Shown piece by piece: positions 1 through 8,759 of a DNA stretch of 64,000 nucleotides (position 1 is the stretch's first letter; each line of letters begins with the position of its first letter). Below the pieces are notes generated by a model that was given only the letters and a program-made list of their open reading frames with translations, was not told where the DNA came from and searched no databases. Source of the stretch: an uncultured Pseudomonadota bacterium (GTDB taxonomy: Bacteria; Pseudomonadota; Alphaproteobacteria; Rs-D84); NCBI GenBank assembly GCA_902762295.1, contig CACWNX010000002.1, forward strand, positions 1 through 64,000, written 5' to 3'. A program made the position numbers and the translations under genes.

Positions 1-1314
1 GACGAAGATGACAAAGAAGGTGATCAACGCAGTTCTTCTGGTGTTTCAATTCCTGTGATGGAAGAGGCACTTATGCCAATAATCACAGAATTATTCGGTA
101 AAATTAAACGTATCTTTTCGTCAATGCAAAAATTACAGGCAAAACGTTTGGATAATTTACTAGTTTCATCAAAACCCGATGAAGCGTTGGAAAAGAAATA
201 TAATAAATTGCGTCTAGAATTATTCGAATATGTTGGAAAAATCCGTCTTAATGACGACAGAATTGCAGAAATTATGTCAAAATTGACTCAACGTGACCAA
301 TTACTGATGGGATTAGAAGGTAAAATGTTGCGTTTAGCATTGGCATGTAAGATTAAACGCGAAGATTTCTTGGCAGAATATGTTGGAAATGAATTAAACC
401 GCAACTGGGTGAAAAAATTACAAAAGCATAAAAATCCAGTATGGGTAAATTTTGCAACAAAACATGGTGCCGATATATTAAAAATTCAAGAAGATATTAC
501 CGCAATTGCCGCCGAAACCGGTCAACCGACTGCGGAATATAAAAAGGTTGTTGAATTGGTTCGTCGTGGTCAGACCGAGGCCGCCAAGGCGAAACGTGAA
601 ATGATAGAGGCAAATTTGCGTTTGGTTATAAAATTTGCAAAAAAGAGCAGTAATCGCGGTCTGGGACTGGATTTTTCAGATTTGGTTCAAGATGGCAATA
701 TCGGTTTGATGAAGGCGGTTGATAAATTTGACTATCGTTTGGGAAACAAATTTTCAACCTATGCGACCAATTGGATTCAACAGGCGATTTTACGCAGTAT
801 TGCCGACCAGGCACGCACAATTCGTATTCCTGTGCATATGATAGATAACATACATAAAATTCAACGCGCATCGCGGCAATTTATGCATAAATATGGTCGT
901 CAGCCAACTGCCGAAGAATTGTCCAAGATTATATATTTGCCGGTGGACAAGATTCATAAAGCGATGAAAGTCAATGTTCGTCCAATTTCATTAGAAGCGC
1001 CCGTCGGCACCGAAGATGACAGTTCGCGCATGGAAATCATTGCCGATGAAACCGCCAAGAATCCGTTTACATCGGCGGCGCAAAAGAATCTTCGCAAGAT
1101 TGTCACACAAATTCTGTCGGAATTGGATCCAAAAGAAGAAACCGTCCTGCGTCAACGTTTCGGTATGAGCACTAATAAAACCAGCACCTTAGAAGAAGTT
1201 GGTGAATATATTGGGGTCACGCGTGAACGCATTCGCCAGATTGAACAAAAGGCGTTGAATAAACTGAAACATCCAACGCGGGCGCGCAAATTACGCAGTT
1301 TCTTAGAAGATTAA
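1..1314 (+). CDS. rpoD: Primary sigma factor RpoD, 5'-truncated by window edge
   Basis: Housekeeping sigma-70 subunit that directs RNA polymerase to promoters. The frame is open to base 1, where it reads an acidic stretch (DEDDKEGD), so the true start lies upstream. The GTG at 55 is probably internal. A non-conserved region between 1.2 and 2 is visible (PIITELFGKIKRIF onward), then region 2 (ANLRLVIKFAKK, DLVQDGNIGLMKAVDKF, KFSTYATNWIQQAI), region 3 (SIADQARTIRIPVHMI) and region 4.2 with the helix-turn-helix VTRERIRQIE, ending SFLED. Oddity: primary sigmas nearly always read YATWWIRQAITR in region 2.3/2.4, while this one reads YATNWIQQAILR. That changes the residues equivalent to E. coli W433, R436 and T440. 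W434 and Q437 are kept. An intrinsic terminator follows the stop. Confidence 0.97.
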   Translation, partial: DEDDKEGDQRSSSGVSIPVMEEALMPIITELFGKIKRIFSSMQKLQAKRLDNLLVSSKPDEALEKKYNKLRLELFEYVGKIRLNDDRIAEIMSKLTQRDQLLMGLEGKMLRLALACKIKREDFLAEYVGNELNRNWVKKLQKHKNPVWVNFATKHGADILKIQEDITAIAAETGQPTAEYKKVVELVRRGQTEAAKAKREMIEANLRLVIKFAKKSSNRGLGLDFSDLVQDGNIGLMKAVDKFDYRLGNKFSTYATNWIQQAILRSIADQARTIRIPVHMIDNIHKIQRASRQFMHKYGRQPTAEELSKIIYLPVDKIHKAMKVNVRPISLEAPVGTEDDSSRMEIIADETAKNPFTSAAQKNLRKIVTQILSELDPKEETVLRQRFGMSTNKTSTLEEVGEYIGVTRERIRQIEQKALNKLKHPTRARKLRSFLED

Positions 1315-1318
1315 CCCA

Positions 1319-1349
1319 ACGGTCGCATGATTTTTTGCGACCGTCTTTT
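1319..1349 (+). terminator. Rho-independent terminator after rpoD
   Basis: A perfect 9-bp stem (acggtcgca / tgcgaccgt) with a T-rich loop is followed by cttttg. It starts 5 bases after the rpoD stop and ends before the Shine-Dalgarno of the next gene. Confidence 0.85.
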
Positions 1350-1370
1350 GTAAAACCAAAGGAGCCGCAT

Positions 1371-1934
1371 ATGAAAAAGATGGTTTTATTTTGTACCGGT
1401 ATTTCTGGGTCGGGTAAGACATATTTTATCAAAAATACTTTGCCCACAGGGTTGTTTTATAATTTAAAGTCTGCGACCACGCGAGATATGCGTATCGGTG
1501 AATCTGAATCAAATCCATATTATTTTCGTGATGAAAACTATTTTGAAAATACACCGTTGGTGACAAAACTGTGGGTAAATGAAAATATATGGCATGTTGG
1601 TGACCGTAAATGGTTATACGGGGTGCCTGAAAGCGAGATTATGAATAATCTTGGTCGGAATCTTACTTACGATGTAATAGAACCGAAATATATTCGTCAA
1701 ATGATAGATTGGTTTCATCTGAAGAAATTAGATCGTGATTATGGATTTAAAATTGCATGGTTTATACCGCCATATAACAATTTTGAAATCGCATCAAAAC
1801 GCACAACTATGCCAAATGATATGTTGGTTCGTTGTGCTAATACCTGTGATGCCGGGGATTTCCTAGACGCGGGTCTGCGTCCCGATTACATATTACGCCC
1901 AATATCTGGGAATTTCGATGCCCGTCTGACCTAG
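1371..1934 (+). CDS. Guanylate-kinase-like P-loop nucleotide kinase
   Basis: A 187-residue P-loop protein. The Walker A motif GISGSGKT lies near residue 10. It is followed by SATTRDMRIGE and YYFRDENYF, which resemble the GMP-binding segment of guanylate kinases (TTR..R.GE..G..Y.F). The middle (WVNENIWHVGDRKWLYGVP) and the C-terminal part are not typical of Gmk, so the substrate is uncertain; it could be another small-molecule or nucleic-acid-end kinase. The start is the ATG at 1371, because AAAGGAG lies 6 bases upstream. A longer reading from 1335 would start inside the rpoD terminator. It stands alone between rpoD and a converging gene. The family call is good and the function is open. Confidence 0.75.
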   Translation: MKKMVLFCTGISGSGKTYFIKNTLPTGLFYNLKSATTRDMRIGESESNPYYFRDENYFENTPLVTKLWVNENIWHVGDRKWLYGVPESEIMNNLGRNLTYDVIEPKYIRQMIDWFHLKKLDRDYGFKIAWFIPPYNNFEIASKRTTMPNDMLVRCANTCDAGDFLDAGLRPDYILRPISGNFDARLT

Positions 1935-1970
1935 TATATAAATGTTTTATATGATGATATGTTACTAGAA

Positions 1971-2001
1971 CAAAAACTATCAAAAACTAGATAGGTTTTT
2001 T
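1971..2001. terminator. Bidirectional terminator between converging genes
   Basis: A stem ctatc/gatag is flanked by an A run on the left and a T run on the right, so it can serve both the kinase-like gene (+) and the coiled-coil gene (-). The stem is only 5 bp. A weaker imperfect hairpin (ctagta/ttactag) lies at about 1931-1967. Confidence 0.5.
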
Positions 2002-2007
2002 CAAAGA

Positions 2008-3930
2008 TTAAACCTGTTGGCTCAGCGATGAATATATGATTCCTAAATCATTTTTTAACATTGCTGTAACCAGTTTATCGGATGTGTCGGTTTGTTGCGC
2101 CGCCGTCAAGATTTTATCAAAACTGCGCACAAATTGTGTCGCCTGGGAACGAAAAACCGCATCTGATTTAATCAGTTCGCGTATACGTTTTTTATCGGCG
2201 GCACGAACCATCTTTGCCATCCATTTTGCAAAAATTGTTTTATCGCCTTCGTGATATTTTTTCCATACAACATCTGGAATTTCACCACCCATCGCACGAA
2301 CCAGGTCAATTGTTTGTTCGTACATTTTATCAAATTCGTGTGCCGATTGTTCAACGAAGTCGCGACTGCTTGCACGCGGTGATGTATTCGGAATTGTTTT
2401 AATTGCATCCATTGGTGCCGCCGCACGTGCAACCATCATTTGTTTATTCAATGTTTGCATGGTGTCAACCGCCTTGGCATAATCAGACATTAAATCTATC
2501 ATTTGTTGACGCGACTCGCCCGCCAATTCGTCCAATTTTGCCGCAGATTCTGCAACGGCGACGGTTGATTCTGCGACCGTTTCGCGAATTGCTGTTATTT
2601 TTTTATCAAGTTCCGCCACCGTTTTGCTAAGTCCTGTACCCATGTTTTCCGATGCGGTCGCCAAATCGGGCAGGGCAACATAATATCGTTCAATCAGCTC
2701 AGACAGAGGTTTCAACTGGGCGGTTGTTTCGGTTGACATTTTTATCAGTCCTTCGGATTGTCCGGCCAGTTGGGTGTGCGCGGAATTCATTTCAATCAGT
2801 GTTTCGCGTACCCCGGTTGCCATAGATTTAACCGACTCTGAAAACGCGTTGGCGGCAATTTTGGTGTCTTTTAATGTTGTGTCTGCTACACCAGATACAG
2901 TTTTTAATTCGCTAACCACATCGTCGGCAAATTCTTTGATTTCGTTTTCAAAATGATTTGTCAATCCTGATAATTCTGATGAAATTCCACGAACTGCGCT
3001 TTCTGTTTCTGTTGCACTGGTTATAAGTGCCTCAACCGCATCGGTCAGTTTGCGAACCTGTTTTTCAACCGAAGATTCTGATAATAATACCTGGGCACCG
3101 ACAACATTTGCGGTATTGGTTAGTGTATTCATCTGGGCACCTAATTGCTTTTTACTCTGTTTTCCAAAAGTATCCAGTTTAGAAAGATATGCACTGGTAA
3201 TCTTGTCGTTGGATTCCAATGTTTTTTCATAATCGGCGGCGGCGGATTTAATTTTACCAAAATCTTCGGCACTGGTGGCGGCCAGTTTTGAAATTGTTTC
3301 TTGTATAGTATTCGCATTATCGGTCATGGATTGAAATTGTTCACGGTTTAAATCAAATGATTTTTGCAGGTTGCTTGTAAATTTGTCGCTGGCGGCATCC
3401 CATTGTTCAATATGTCCGTTTATTTGTGCAATTTTTTCGGTTGAATCTTTTGTCGTTTCGGATATACGACTAAGTGTTTCTTGGATTGTGCCGGCAAATC
3501 GGTCAGTCGCAGCGGAAACATCGTTCCAATTTTCTGAATTTACCACATCGCGCAGGCCGGATACTGTATTATCCATGCGCCCCGTCATTTGCGCAACGCG
3601 TTGAACCGCGTCATTGGCGGTCTGAACCAGTGCATCGTTGCGTGCGGTCAGTTCATTTTTTAATTCTTCGGCGGTGGCAATTTGTGCGCGCAGAGTGTTT
3701 TGCATTGTTTGAAATCCGCCAAGTATCTTTTTAATTTCGCCCGCCATTATAGTTTGCAATATATTTGATGCATCTTGGATTCGGGCGCGATCAGGTTCGG
3801 TTATAATATCAATCATTGATTGCATGGTGTGTTGGGACCGGCGTGATATAAAAAATAATGCCAACAGCACGATAAATAACAGCCCCGCTAAACAAATGGT
3901 TACTATAAACAAAGTATTACCGAAATCCAT
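2008..3930 (-). CDS. Membrane-anchored long coiled-coil protein
   Basis: A 640-residue protein. A single hydrophobic segment at about residues 7-28 (LFIVTICLAGLLFIVLLALFF) is followed by basic residues, giving an N-out signal-anchor with most of the protein probably cytoplasmic. Residues 30-500 are almost wholly helical, rich in A, T, S, E and K with heptad-like spacing. They resemble methyl-accepting or apolipoprotein-like coiled coils, but no signalling hairpin is recognisable. The last 90 residues (RSQATQFVRSFDKILTAAQQ, then a KNDLGIIYSSLSQ motif) form a compact domain. I recall a similar ending on large alphaproteobacterial coiled-coil proteins but cannot verify it. The start is the ATG at 3930, preceded by GGGGGG about 6 bases away. 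A structural, polarity or division role is possible; the function is unknown. Confidence 0.8.
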   Translation of the reverse strand: MDFGNTLFIVTICLAGLLFIVLLALFFISRRSQHTMQSMIDIITEPDRARIQDASNILQTIMAGEIKKILGGFQTMQNTLRAQIATAEELKNELTARNDALVQTANDAVQRVAQMTGRMDNTVSGLRDVVNSENWNDVSAATDRFAGTIQETLSRISETTKDSTEKIAQINGHIEQWDAASDKFTSNLQKSFDLNREQFQSMTDNANTIQETISKLAATSAEDFGKIKSAAADYEKTLESNDKITSAYLSKLDTFGKQSKKQLGAQMNTLTNTANVVGAQVLLSESSVEKQVRKLTDAVEALITSATETESAVRGISSELSGLTNHFENEIKEFADDVVSELKTVSGVADTTLKDTKIAANAFSESVKSMATGVRETLIEMNSAHTQLAGQSEGLIKMSTETTAQLKPLSELIERYYVALPDLATASENMGTGLSKTVAELDKKITAIRETVAESTVAVAESAAKLDELAGESRQQMIDLMSDYAKAVDTMQTLNKQMMVARAAAPMDAIKTIPNTSPRASSRDFVEQSAHEFDKMYEQTIDLVRAMGGEIPDVVWKKYHEGDKTIFAKWMAKMVRAADKKRIRELIKSDAVFRSQATQFVRSFDKILTAAQQTDTSDKLVTAMLKNDLGIIYSSLSQQV

Positions 3931-3963
3931 TTTTTGCCCCCCAATAAATGATAAGATATGTTC

Positions 3964-3992
3964 TTGCAGTCACCATAAATTTATACTATTAT
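3964..3992 (+). promoter_or_regulatory. Sigma-70 promoter of the AddA-recN operon
   Basis: TTGCAG, 17 bp, TATTAT. The start point would be near 4000, giving a leader of under 20 bases ahead of the ATG at 4017. No clear Shine-Dalgarno is visible. Confidence 0.6.
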
Positions 3993-4016
3993 TCCCACGA
4001 TAAAGCAAGCAGATAA

Positions 4017-6653
4017 ATGATAAAAAAAGATACTCTTTCGTCTGAACAGGAAATTGCCGCAGAACCAACGCATAATGTTTGGGTCCAGGCAAATGCTGGT
4101 ACCGGCAAAACCAGTGTTTTGACCGAACGTTTGTTGCGTATTTTGTTTCGTGACAATGCCACGAATTCGGGAATTTTATGTTTAACCTATACAAACGCGG
4201 CGGCGGGCGAAATGCGTAATCGTATTTTGGCTGCGTTGCGTCGCTGGGCAATGGCCGATGATGATGAATTGCGCGAATTGTTGCGCGGGGTTGCAATAAA
4301 TCAAAATCCCAACGCAAAAGATATCGCGCATGCGCGTAAGATTTTCTTTAAATATATTGACAACCCCGAAATTTTAAAAATAAAAACAATACATGGTTTT
4401 TGCGAAGAAATATTGCATCGTTTCCCGACCGAGTCAGGATTGTCACCATCATGGTCGTTGGTGTCTGATGCGCCGCAGCAAATATTGTTAAATGATGCAA
4501 TGATGCGATTAGTAAATTCAACCGATAATGACGAACGAACCAAGGCCGCATTTGACCACATTATTGGCGTTATGTCTGAATACAAATTGGACGATTTATT
4601 GAAAACAATTGGCGGACAATACAAGAACTTTTTTGCAATAAATAATTTTGATAAGTATAGGAATTATTTCGTTGATACGATTAAAAAATCTTTAAAATTG
4701 ACCCGGCAAAAAAACGATAAAAAACCGGTTGAAAAACTTAAAAATATACTTTTGTTGGCAAAATCCGAGAAAAAACCAACCAAGGCATTAGAGAAACTTA
4801 TCAGCCTGACCGAGCAATATATTGAAAATACAATAAATTTTGATGTGTATAAACATGCCTATTTAACCAAAACCGGAACGATTTTAGTATCTGGATTAAA
4901 TTATGAATATTTGGCCGATGAAAAAGAACGTGTTTTTGAAAAAAATGTGTTATTGGTGAATGAAAAAATATTTGCCGATACGATTGCGTTGTTTGATTTG
5001 TCGGCGGCGTTTGCAAAGCAATATATGGAATTAAAACGCGCGCGGAATGTTTTGGATTTTGAAGACTTGATTTTATATACGCACCGACTATTTTCAAATC
5101 CGGAAACAATGGGGTGGGTTTTGTCGCAACTGGATTTGTCTTTATCGCATATTTTGGTTGACGAAGCGCAAGATACCGCGCCACTGCAATGGGATTTGTT
5201 GCGTATGTTGGCGGGCGATTTCTTTACCGAAGGTGACAACTCTGATTTACCGCATTCATTGTTTGTTGTTGGTGATACTAAACAGTCAATTTATGGATTT
5301 CAAGGTGCAGATCCAAATGCGTTTGCGCGCAGTCGGGATGAAATTTCAAAATATATAACCAATAATGCCCGTGCAATAATAGAGGTGCCGTTAACTCAGA
5401 GTTTTCGTTCGGTTGCGCCGATATTGCAAATGGTTGATATGTTTTTTGGTGATGAAACCGTTGCAAGAATGACCGGCTTTGTAAACAATTTGCACAAATG
5501 TTTTCGTACAAATGATTGCGGGTTGGCGGAAATTCACAAAATCCAATCGGTGGACAATCAAGAAACCGCAACGGCGCGCAAACAGTATATAATAAATATT
5601 GCAGATAAAATTGAAGAATTGGTTTGTAAAAAACATTACGCGCCAAACGACATAATGATTTTGTTGCAGCAACGTGCGCCACTGGCGGTTCCGATGACGA
5701 ACGAATTAAAACGCCGTAATATACCGGTTGCCGGTGCCGACCGAATAGTTTTACCGGATTTTCCAATTATTCGTGATTTTATGAATTTAATACGTTTCTG
5801 TATGGATACAACCGATGATTATAGTTTGTGCTGTGTGTTAAAAAGTCCGCTGTTCAGATTGAATGATGCACAATTATACGAAATTTGCAATGTACGGAAT
5901 GCCGAAAATTTATTACGGCGTGCATACGATAAAAATTCAGAACAAATGACGGTTTTTGATGTTTTACAAAAATCGTATAGTGATATATATTTACGACTTT
6001 ATGATTATACAGAACACGCAAAGACAGACGGGCCATACAGTTTCTTTACATATATTTTAAATAATCATAATGTGCGTGAAAATATTATCGCGGCGCTTGG
6101 GGTCCAGGTTATTGACCCATTGGAAGAATTTATTACCATGTGTTTGGCATATGAACGCACGCATCCGGGGACATTGCGTGAATTTATCAAATGGTTTATC
6201 ACCGGCAACAGCGAGATTAAACGCAGCCTGGATTCGGGCGATGGGGTTCGTATTGTCACAGTTCATGGCAGCAAAGGTTTGCAGGCGCGGGCGGTATTTT
6301 TAATAGATACGGTATCTGTGCCAAAATCAGAAAATATTTATAAAATTTTGGATGCTGGGCATGCGGGCGAATTTTGGCCGGTTTGGGTATGGACGGCGCA
6401 CCGACCCAACGAATTTAGCCCAGAATTTAATGAAATTTATTCAAAACAATCAGGTGTTGAAACCGAAGAATACTTCCGATTGCTTTATGTGGCAATGACG
6501 CGTGCACGTGATGAATTATACATTTATGGTTTTTCAGGAAACAGAAATGCGCCTGAATTATGTTGGCATACTGTGCTATGGAATACACTTAGTGAAAAAA
6601 TTGGTACGGTTGATAACGGAGATATAATCAGGATAACAAATTATGAAAACTAA
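4017..6653 (+). CDS. addA: AddA-type UvrD/Rep-family helicase subunit
   Basis: An 878-residue SF1A helicase that resembles the motor subunit of AddAB double-strand-break resection enzymes. Motifs run in order: I ANAGTGKT (~residue 27), Ia LTYTNAAAGEM, IKTIHGFCEEIL, II ILVDEAQD, III VVGDTKQSIYGFQGADP, IV LTQSFRSV, V VTVHGSKGLQA and VI RLLYVAMTRARDELY. Alphaproteobacterial AddA usually continues into a C-terminal RecB-type nuclease. Here the frame stops just after motif VI, and that nuclease is encoded by the next, overlapping frame. Losing one A from the AAAA run at 6646-6649 would fuse the two into roughly 1030 residues. No addB is visible in the window. It is the first gene of an operon with the nuclease and recN. 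Confidence 0.9.
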   Translation: MIKKDTLSSEQEIAAEPTHNVWVQANAGTGKTSVLTERLLRILFRDNATNSGILCLTYTNAAAGEMRNRILAALRRWAMADDDELRELLRGVAINQNPNAKDIAHARKIFFKYIDNPEILKIKTIHGFCEEILHRFPTESGLSPSWSLVSDAPQQILLNDAMMRLVNSTDNDERTKAAFDHIIGVMSEYKLDDLLKTIGGQYKNFFAINNFDKYRNYFVDTIKKSLKLTRQKNDKKPVEKLKNILLLAKSEKKPTKALEKLISLTEQYIENTINFDVYKHAYLTKTGTILVSGLNYEYLADEKERVFEKNVLLVNEKIFADTIALFDLSAAFAKQYMELKRARNVLDFEDLILYTHRLFSNPETMGWVLSQLDLSLSHILVDEAQDTAPLQWDLLRMLAGDFFTEGDNSDLPHSLFVVGDTKQSIYGFQGADPNAFARSRDEISKYITNNARAIIEVPLTQSFRSVAPILQMVDMFFGDETVARMTGFVNNLHKCFRTNDCGLAEIHKIQSVDNQETATARKQYIINIADKIEELVCKKHYAPNDIMILLQQRAPLAVPMTNELKRRNIPVAGADRIVLPDFPIIRDFMNLIRFCMDTTDDYSLCCVLKSPLFRLNDAQLYEICNVRNAENLLRRAYDKNSEQMTVFDVLQKSYSDIYLRLYDYTEHAKTDGPYSFFTYILNNHNVRENIIAALGVQVIDPLEEFITMCLAYERTHPGTLREFIKWFITGNSEIKRSLDSGDGVRIVTVHGSKGLQARAVFLIDTVSVPKSENIYKILDAGHAGEFWPVWVWTAHRPNEFSPEFNEIYSKQSGVETEEYFRLLYVAMTRARDELYIYGFSGNRNAPELCWHTVLWNTLSEKIGTVDNGDIIRITNYEN

Positions 6654-7113
6654 ATTACATGAATTGGTTAAAAATCAAACGCAGTTAGAGTATGCAACCA
6701 GGGCTGGGCTTAGTATGCATGCACAAATGCAGCATGTTTTTTATGGCCCGGACGGTTGGGTCGGAAACGAAAATATTATATTGCGCATAAAAAACAATCC
6801 TGAATTGTGTGAATTATTTGGTTTGCTTTCCCAGACCGAGGTTCCAATAGCAGGCACCATAAATGGTAAATTCATCAGTCGTCGCATTGACCGGTTGTAT
6901 GTAAATAACGATACGAAAATCGTGGTTGTCCTAGACTATAAAACCGATGTTGATAAAAAAATCTATTATAAAAAATATGTTGAACAATTAAATGAATATT
7001 GTGCATTATTAAAGCAAATTTATCGGGGTTTTAATATTGCCGCAAAGATACTTTGGTTGAATGATTTTACACTGGAAAATATACCAATAACGGATATAAT
7101 ACAATCATGTTAA
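6643..7113 (+). CDS. RecB/AddA-type PD-(D/E)XK nuclease domain
   Basis: A 156-residue protein equivalent to the C-terminal nuclease of AddA. The core is SRRIDRLYV followed by VVVLDYKTDVD, which supplies the acidic residue and the D-x-K of the family, then YVEQLNEYCALL, which matches the QL.xY motif of RecB nucleases. The ATG at 6643 overlaps the helicase by 11 bases in the +1 frame. AGGA lies 9 bases upstream, so independent, coupled translation is possible. The same frame is closed by TAA at 6634, so it cannot extend further left. It is either a genuine split of AddA or the 3' half of a frameshifted gene. It overlaps recN by 7 bases. Confidence 0.85.
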   Translation: MKTKLHELVKNQTQLEYATRAGLSMHAQMQHVFYGPDGWVGNENIILRIKNNPELCELFGLLSQTEVPIAGTINGKFISRRIDRLYVNNDTKIVVVLDYKTDVDKKIYYKKYVEQLNEYCALLKQIYRGFNIAAKILWLNDFTLENIPITDIIQSC

Positions 7114-8759
7114 CGAATTTAAAAATTTCTAATATTGTGTTAATAGATAAACTGAATCTGGAATTTGGTTCGGGTTTAAATATTTTGACCGGTGAAACCG
7201 GCGCGGGTAAAAGTATATTGTTGGATGCGTTATCGCTGGCATTGGGTGCGCGATCAGATATTGGTCTTGTTCGTAATGGAACGGATGGCGCGTCGGTAAC
7301 CGCAGAATTTGATTCGTGTCCCGGGGGTGTGGCAACAATTTTGGATGAAATGGGGATTGAACATGATGATATGATTATTTTGCGTCGCACGCTTGGCACA
7401 GATGGCAAAAGTCGCGCGTGGGTTAATGATGTCCCGATTTCAATTAAAACATTGAAAACAATTGGTGATGAATTGGTTGAAATACATGGGCAATTTGCAA
7501 ATCACGCATTGTTAAACCCCGCTATGCATCGTGTTGCACTGGATGAATTTGCCACCCAAAATGTTGATAATTTTAATACATTGTTAAACAATGTTCGTAT
7601 TGCATATAATGAATTAAATAGATTGGAAAACGATTTGCGCGCAACAACCGAATTTCTTGAGCGCAATGCGATTGAACAAGAATATCTGGAACATAATATC
7701 GCAGAATTGCGCGCATTAAATGTTCATATCGGCGAAGAAAATGAACTTGCAACAAAACGCGCTGATATGATAAATGCCGAAAAGAACGCGACGATTTTGG
7801 CGGACGCGGCAAATGCAATCGGGGGTGGTGGAAATACTCTTGATTCCCAGATATATACGGTTGCGCACATTCTGGAACGCATTAAAACCGAACCGAATCC
7901 ATTTGCCGAACAAATTGATATTTTATATAATGCCGCAGAAATGGTTGCAAATGTTGCTGATGCAATCGCACCCGATGAAATAGATACTGATACGGTTGAT
8001 TCAATAGAAGAACGATTATTTGCAATTCGCGCGGCGGCACGCAAACACCATGTTACGGCAGATGAATTACCAAATAAATTAACCGAAATGGAATCCGCTT
8101 TGAATACGATAAATAATTCTGATGCGGAACTAAAGCAACTGAATGCGGCGGTCGCAACGGCAAAACGAAAATACGAAGATTTGGCAAATGCGTTAAGTGT
8201 GGCGCGTCATACGGCGGCGGATGAATTGCGTATCCGTCTTTTGCATGAATTGCCCGATTTAAAATTGGGTAATGCGGATTTTATGGTTGAATTTGCAACC
8301 GTACCCCCCGGCGCAGGCGGTGTGGACAATATTACATTTATGATTAAAACAAATCCAGGAATGCCATTTGCACCATTACATAAATCTGCATCTGGTGGTG
8401 AATTGGCGCGTTTGATGTTGGCGATGCGTGTTGTGTTGGCGGGTTGCGATTCTGCACATGTGTTTGTTTTTGACGAGGTTGATACCGGTATCAGTGGTGC
8501 AACCGCATCGGCGGTTGGTGACCGATTGAACCGCCTTGCGGCAAAGTCCCAGGCGTTGGTTATAACCCATTCGGCCCAAGTTGCCGGATTTGCCGACCAA
8601 CATTTCAAGATTGAAAAAACAACGAACGGCGAAACAACCACGACAACCGTTCATGAAATCACCGATGGTGAAAGATTGAACGAAATTGCCCGTATAATCA
8701 GCGGGGCCGAAATAACGCCTGAATCATTGGCCACCGCAAGAACATTATTGAAAAATTAA
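7107..8759 (+). CDS. recN: DNA repair ATPase RecN
   Basis: An SMC-like ATPase that acts in double-strand-break repair by bringing broken ends and sister chromatids together. It has 550 residues, the usual length. The N-terminal Walker A is GETGAGKS (~residue 29) within a typical RecN opening (MLTNLKISNIVLID). A central coiled coil spans about 150-370. The ABC signature is SGGELARLML and Walker B is VFVFDEVDTGISG, followed by LVITHSAQVA. It overlaps the preceding nuclease gene by 7 bases and meets xseA tail to tail with a 4-base overlap, so it is translated as the last gene of the resection operon. Confidence 0.97.
   Translation: MLTNLKISNIVLIDKLNLEFGSGLNILTGETGAGKSILLDALSLALGARSDIGLVRNGTDGASVTAEFDSCPGGVATILDEMGIEHDDMIILRRTLGTDGKSRAWVNDVPISIKTLKTIGDELVEIHGQFANHALLNPAMHRVALDEFATQNVDNFNTLLNNVRIAYNELNRLENDLRATTEFLERNAIEQEYLEHNIAELRALNVHIGEENELATKRADMINAEKNATILADAANAIGGGGNTLDSQIYTVAHILERIKTEPNPFAEQIDILYNAAEMVANVADAIAPDEIDTDTVDSIEERLFAIRAAARKHHVTADELPNKLTEMESALNTINNSDAELKQLNAAVATAKRKYEDLANALSVARHTAADELRIRLLHELPDLKLGNADFMVEFATVPPGAGGVDNITFMIKTNPGMPFAPLHKSASGGELARLMLAMRVVLAGCDSAHVFVFDEVDTGISGATASAVGDRLNRLAAKSQALVITHSAQVAGFADQHFKIEKTTNGETTTTTVHEITDGERLNEIARIISGAEITPESLATARTLLKN

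Noticed and set aside
5278-5766. Minus-strand frame of 162 residues inside the helicase gene
   Set aside because: Shadow of the helicase codons; no start signal, unlike any known protein.
8756-8759. Frameshift suspected at the recN/xseA overlap
   Set aside because: Both proteins end with normal family C-termini; a 4-base tail-to-tail overlap of stop codons is ordinary.
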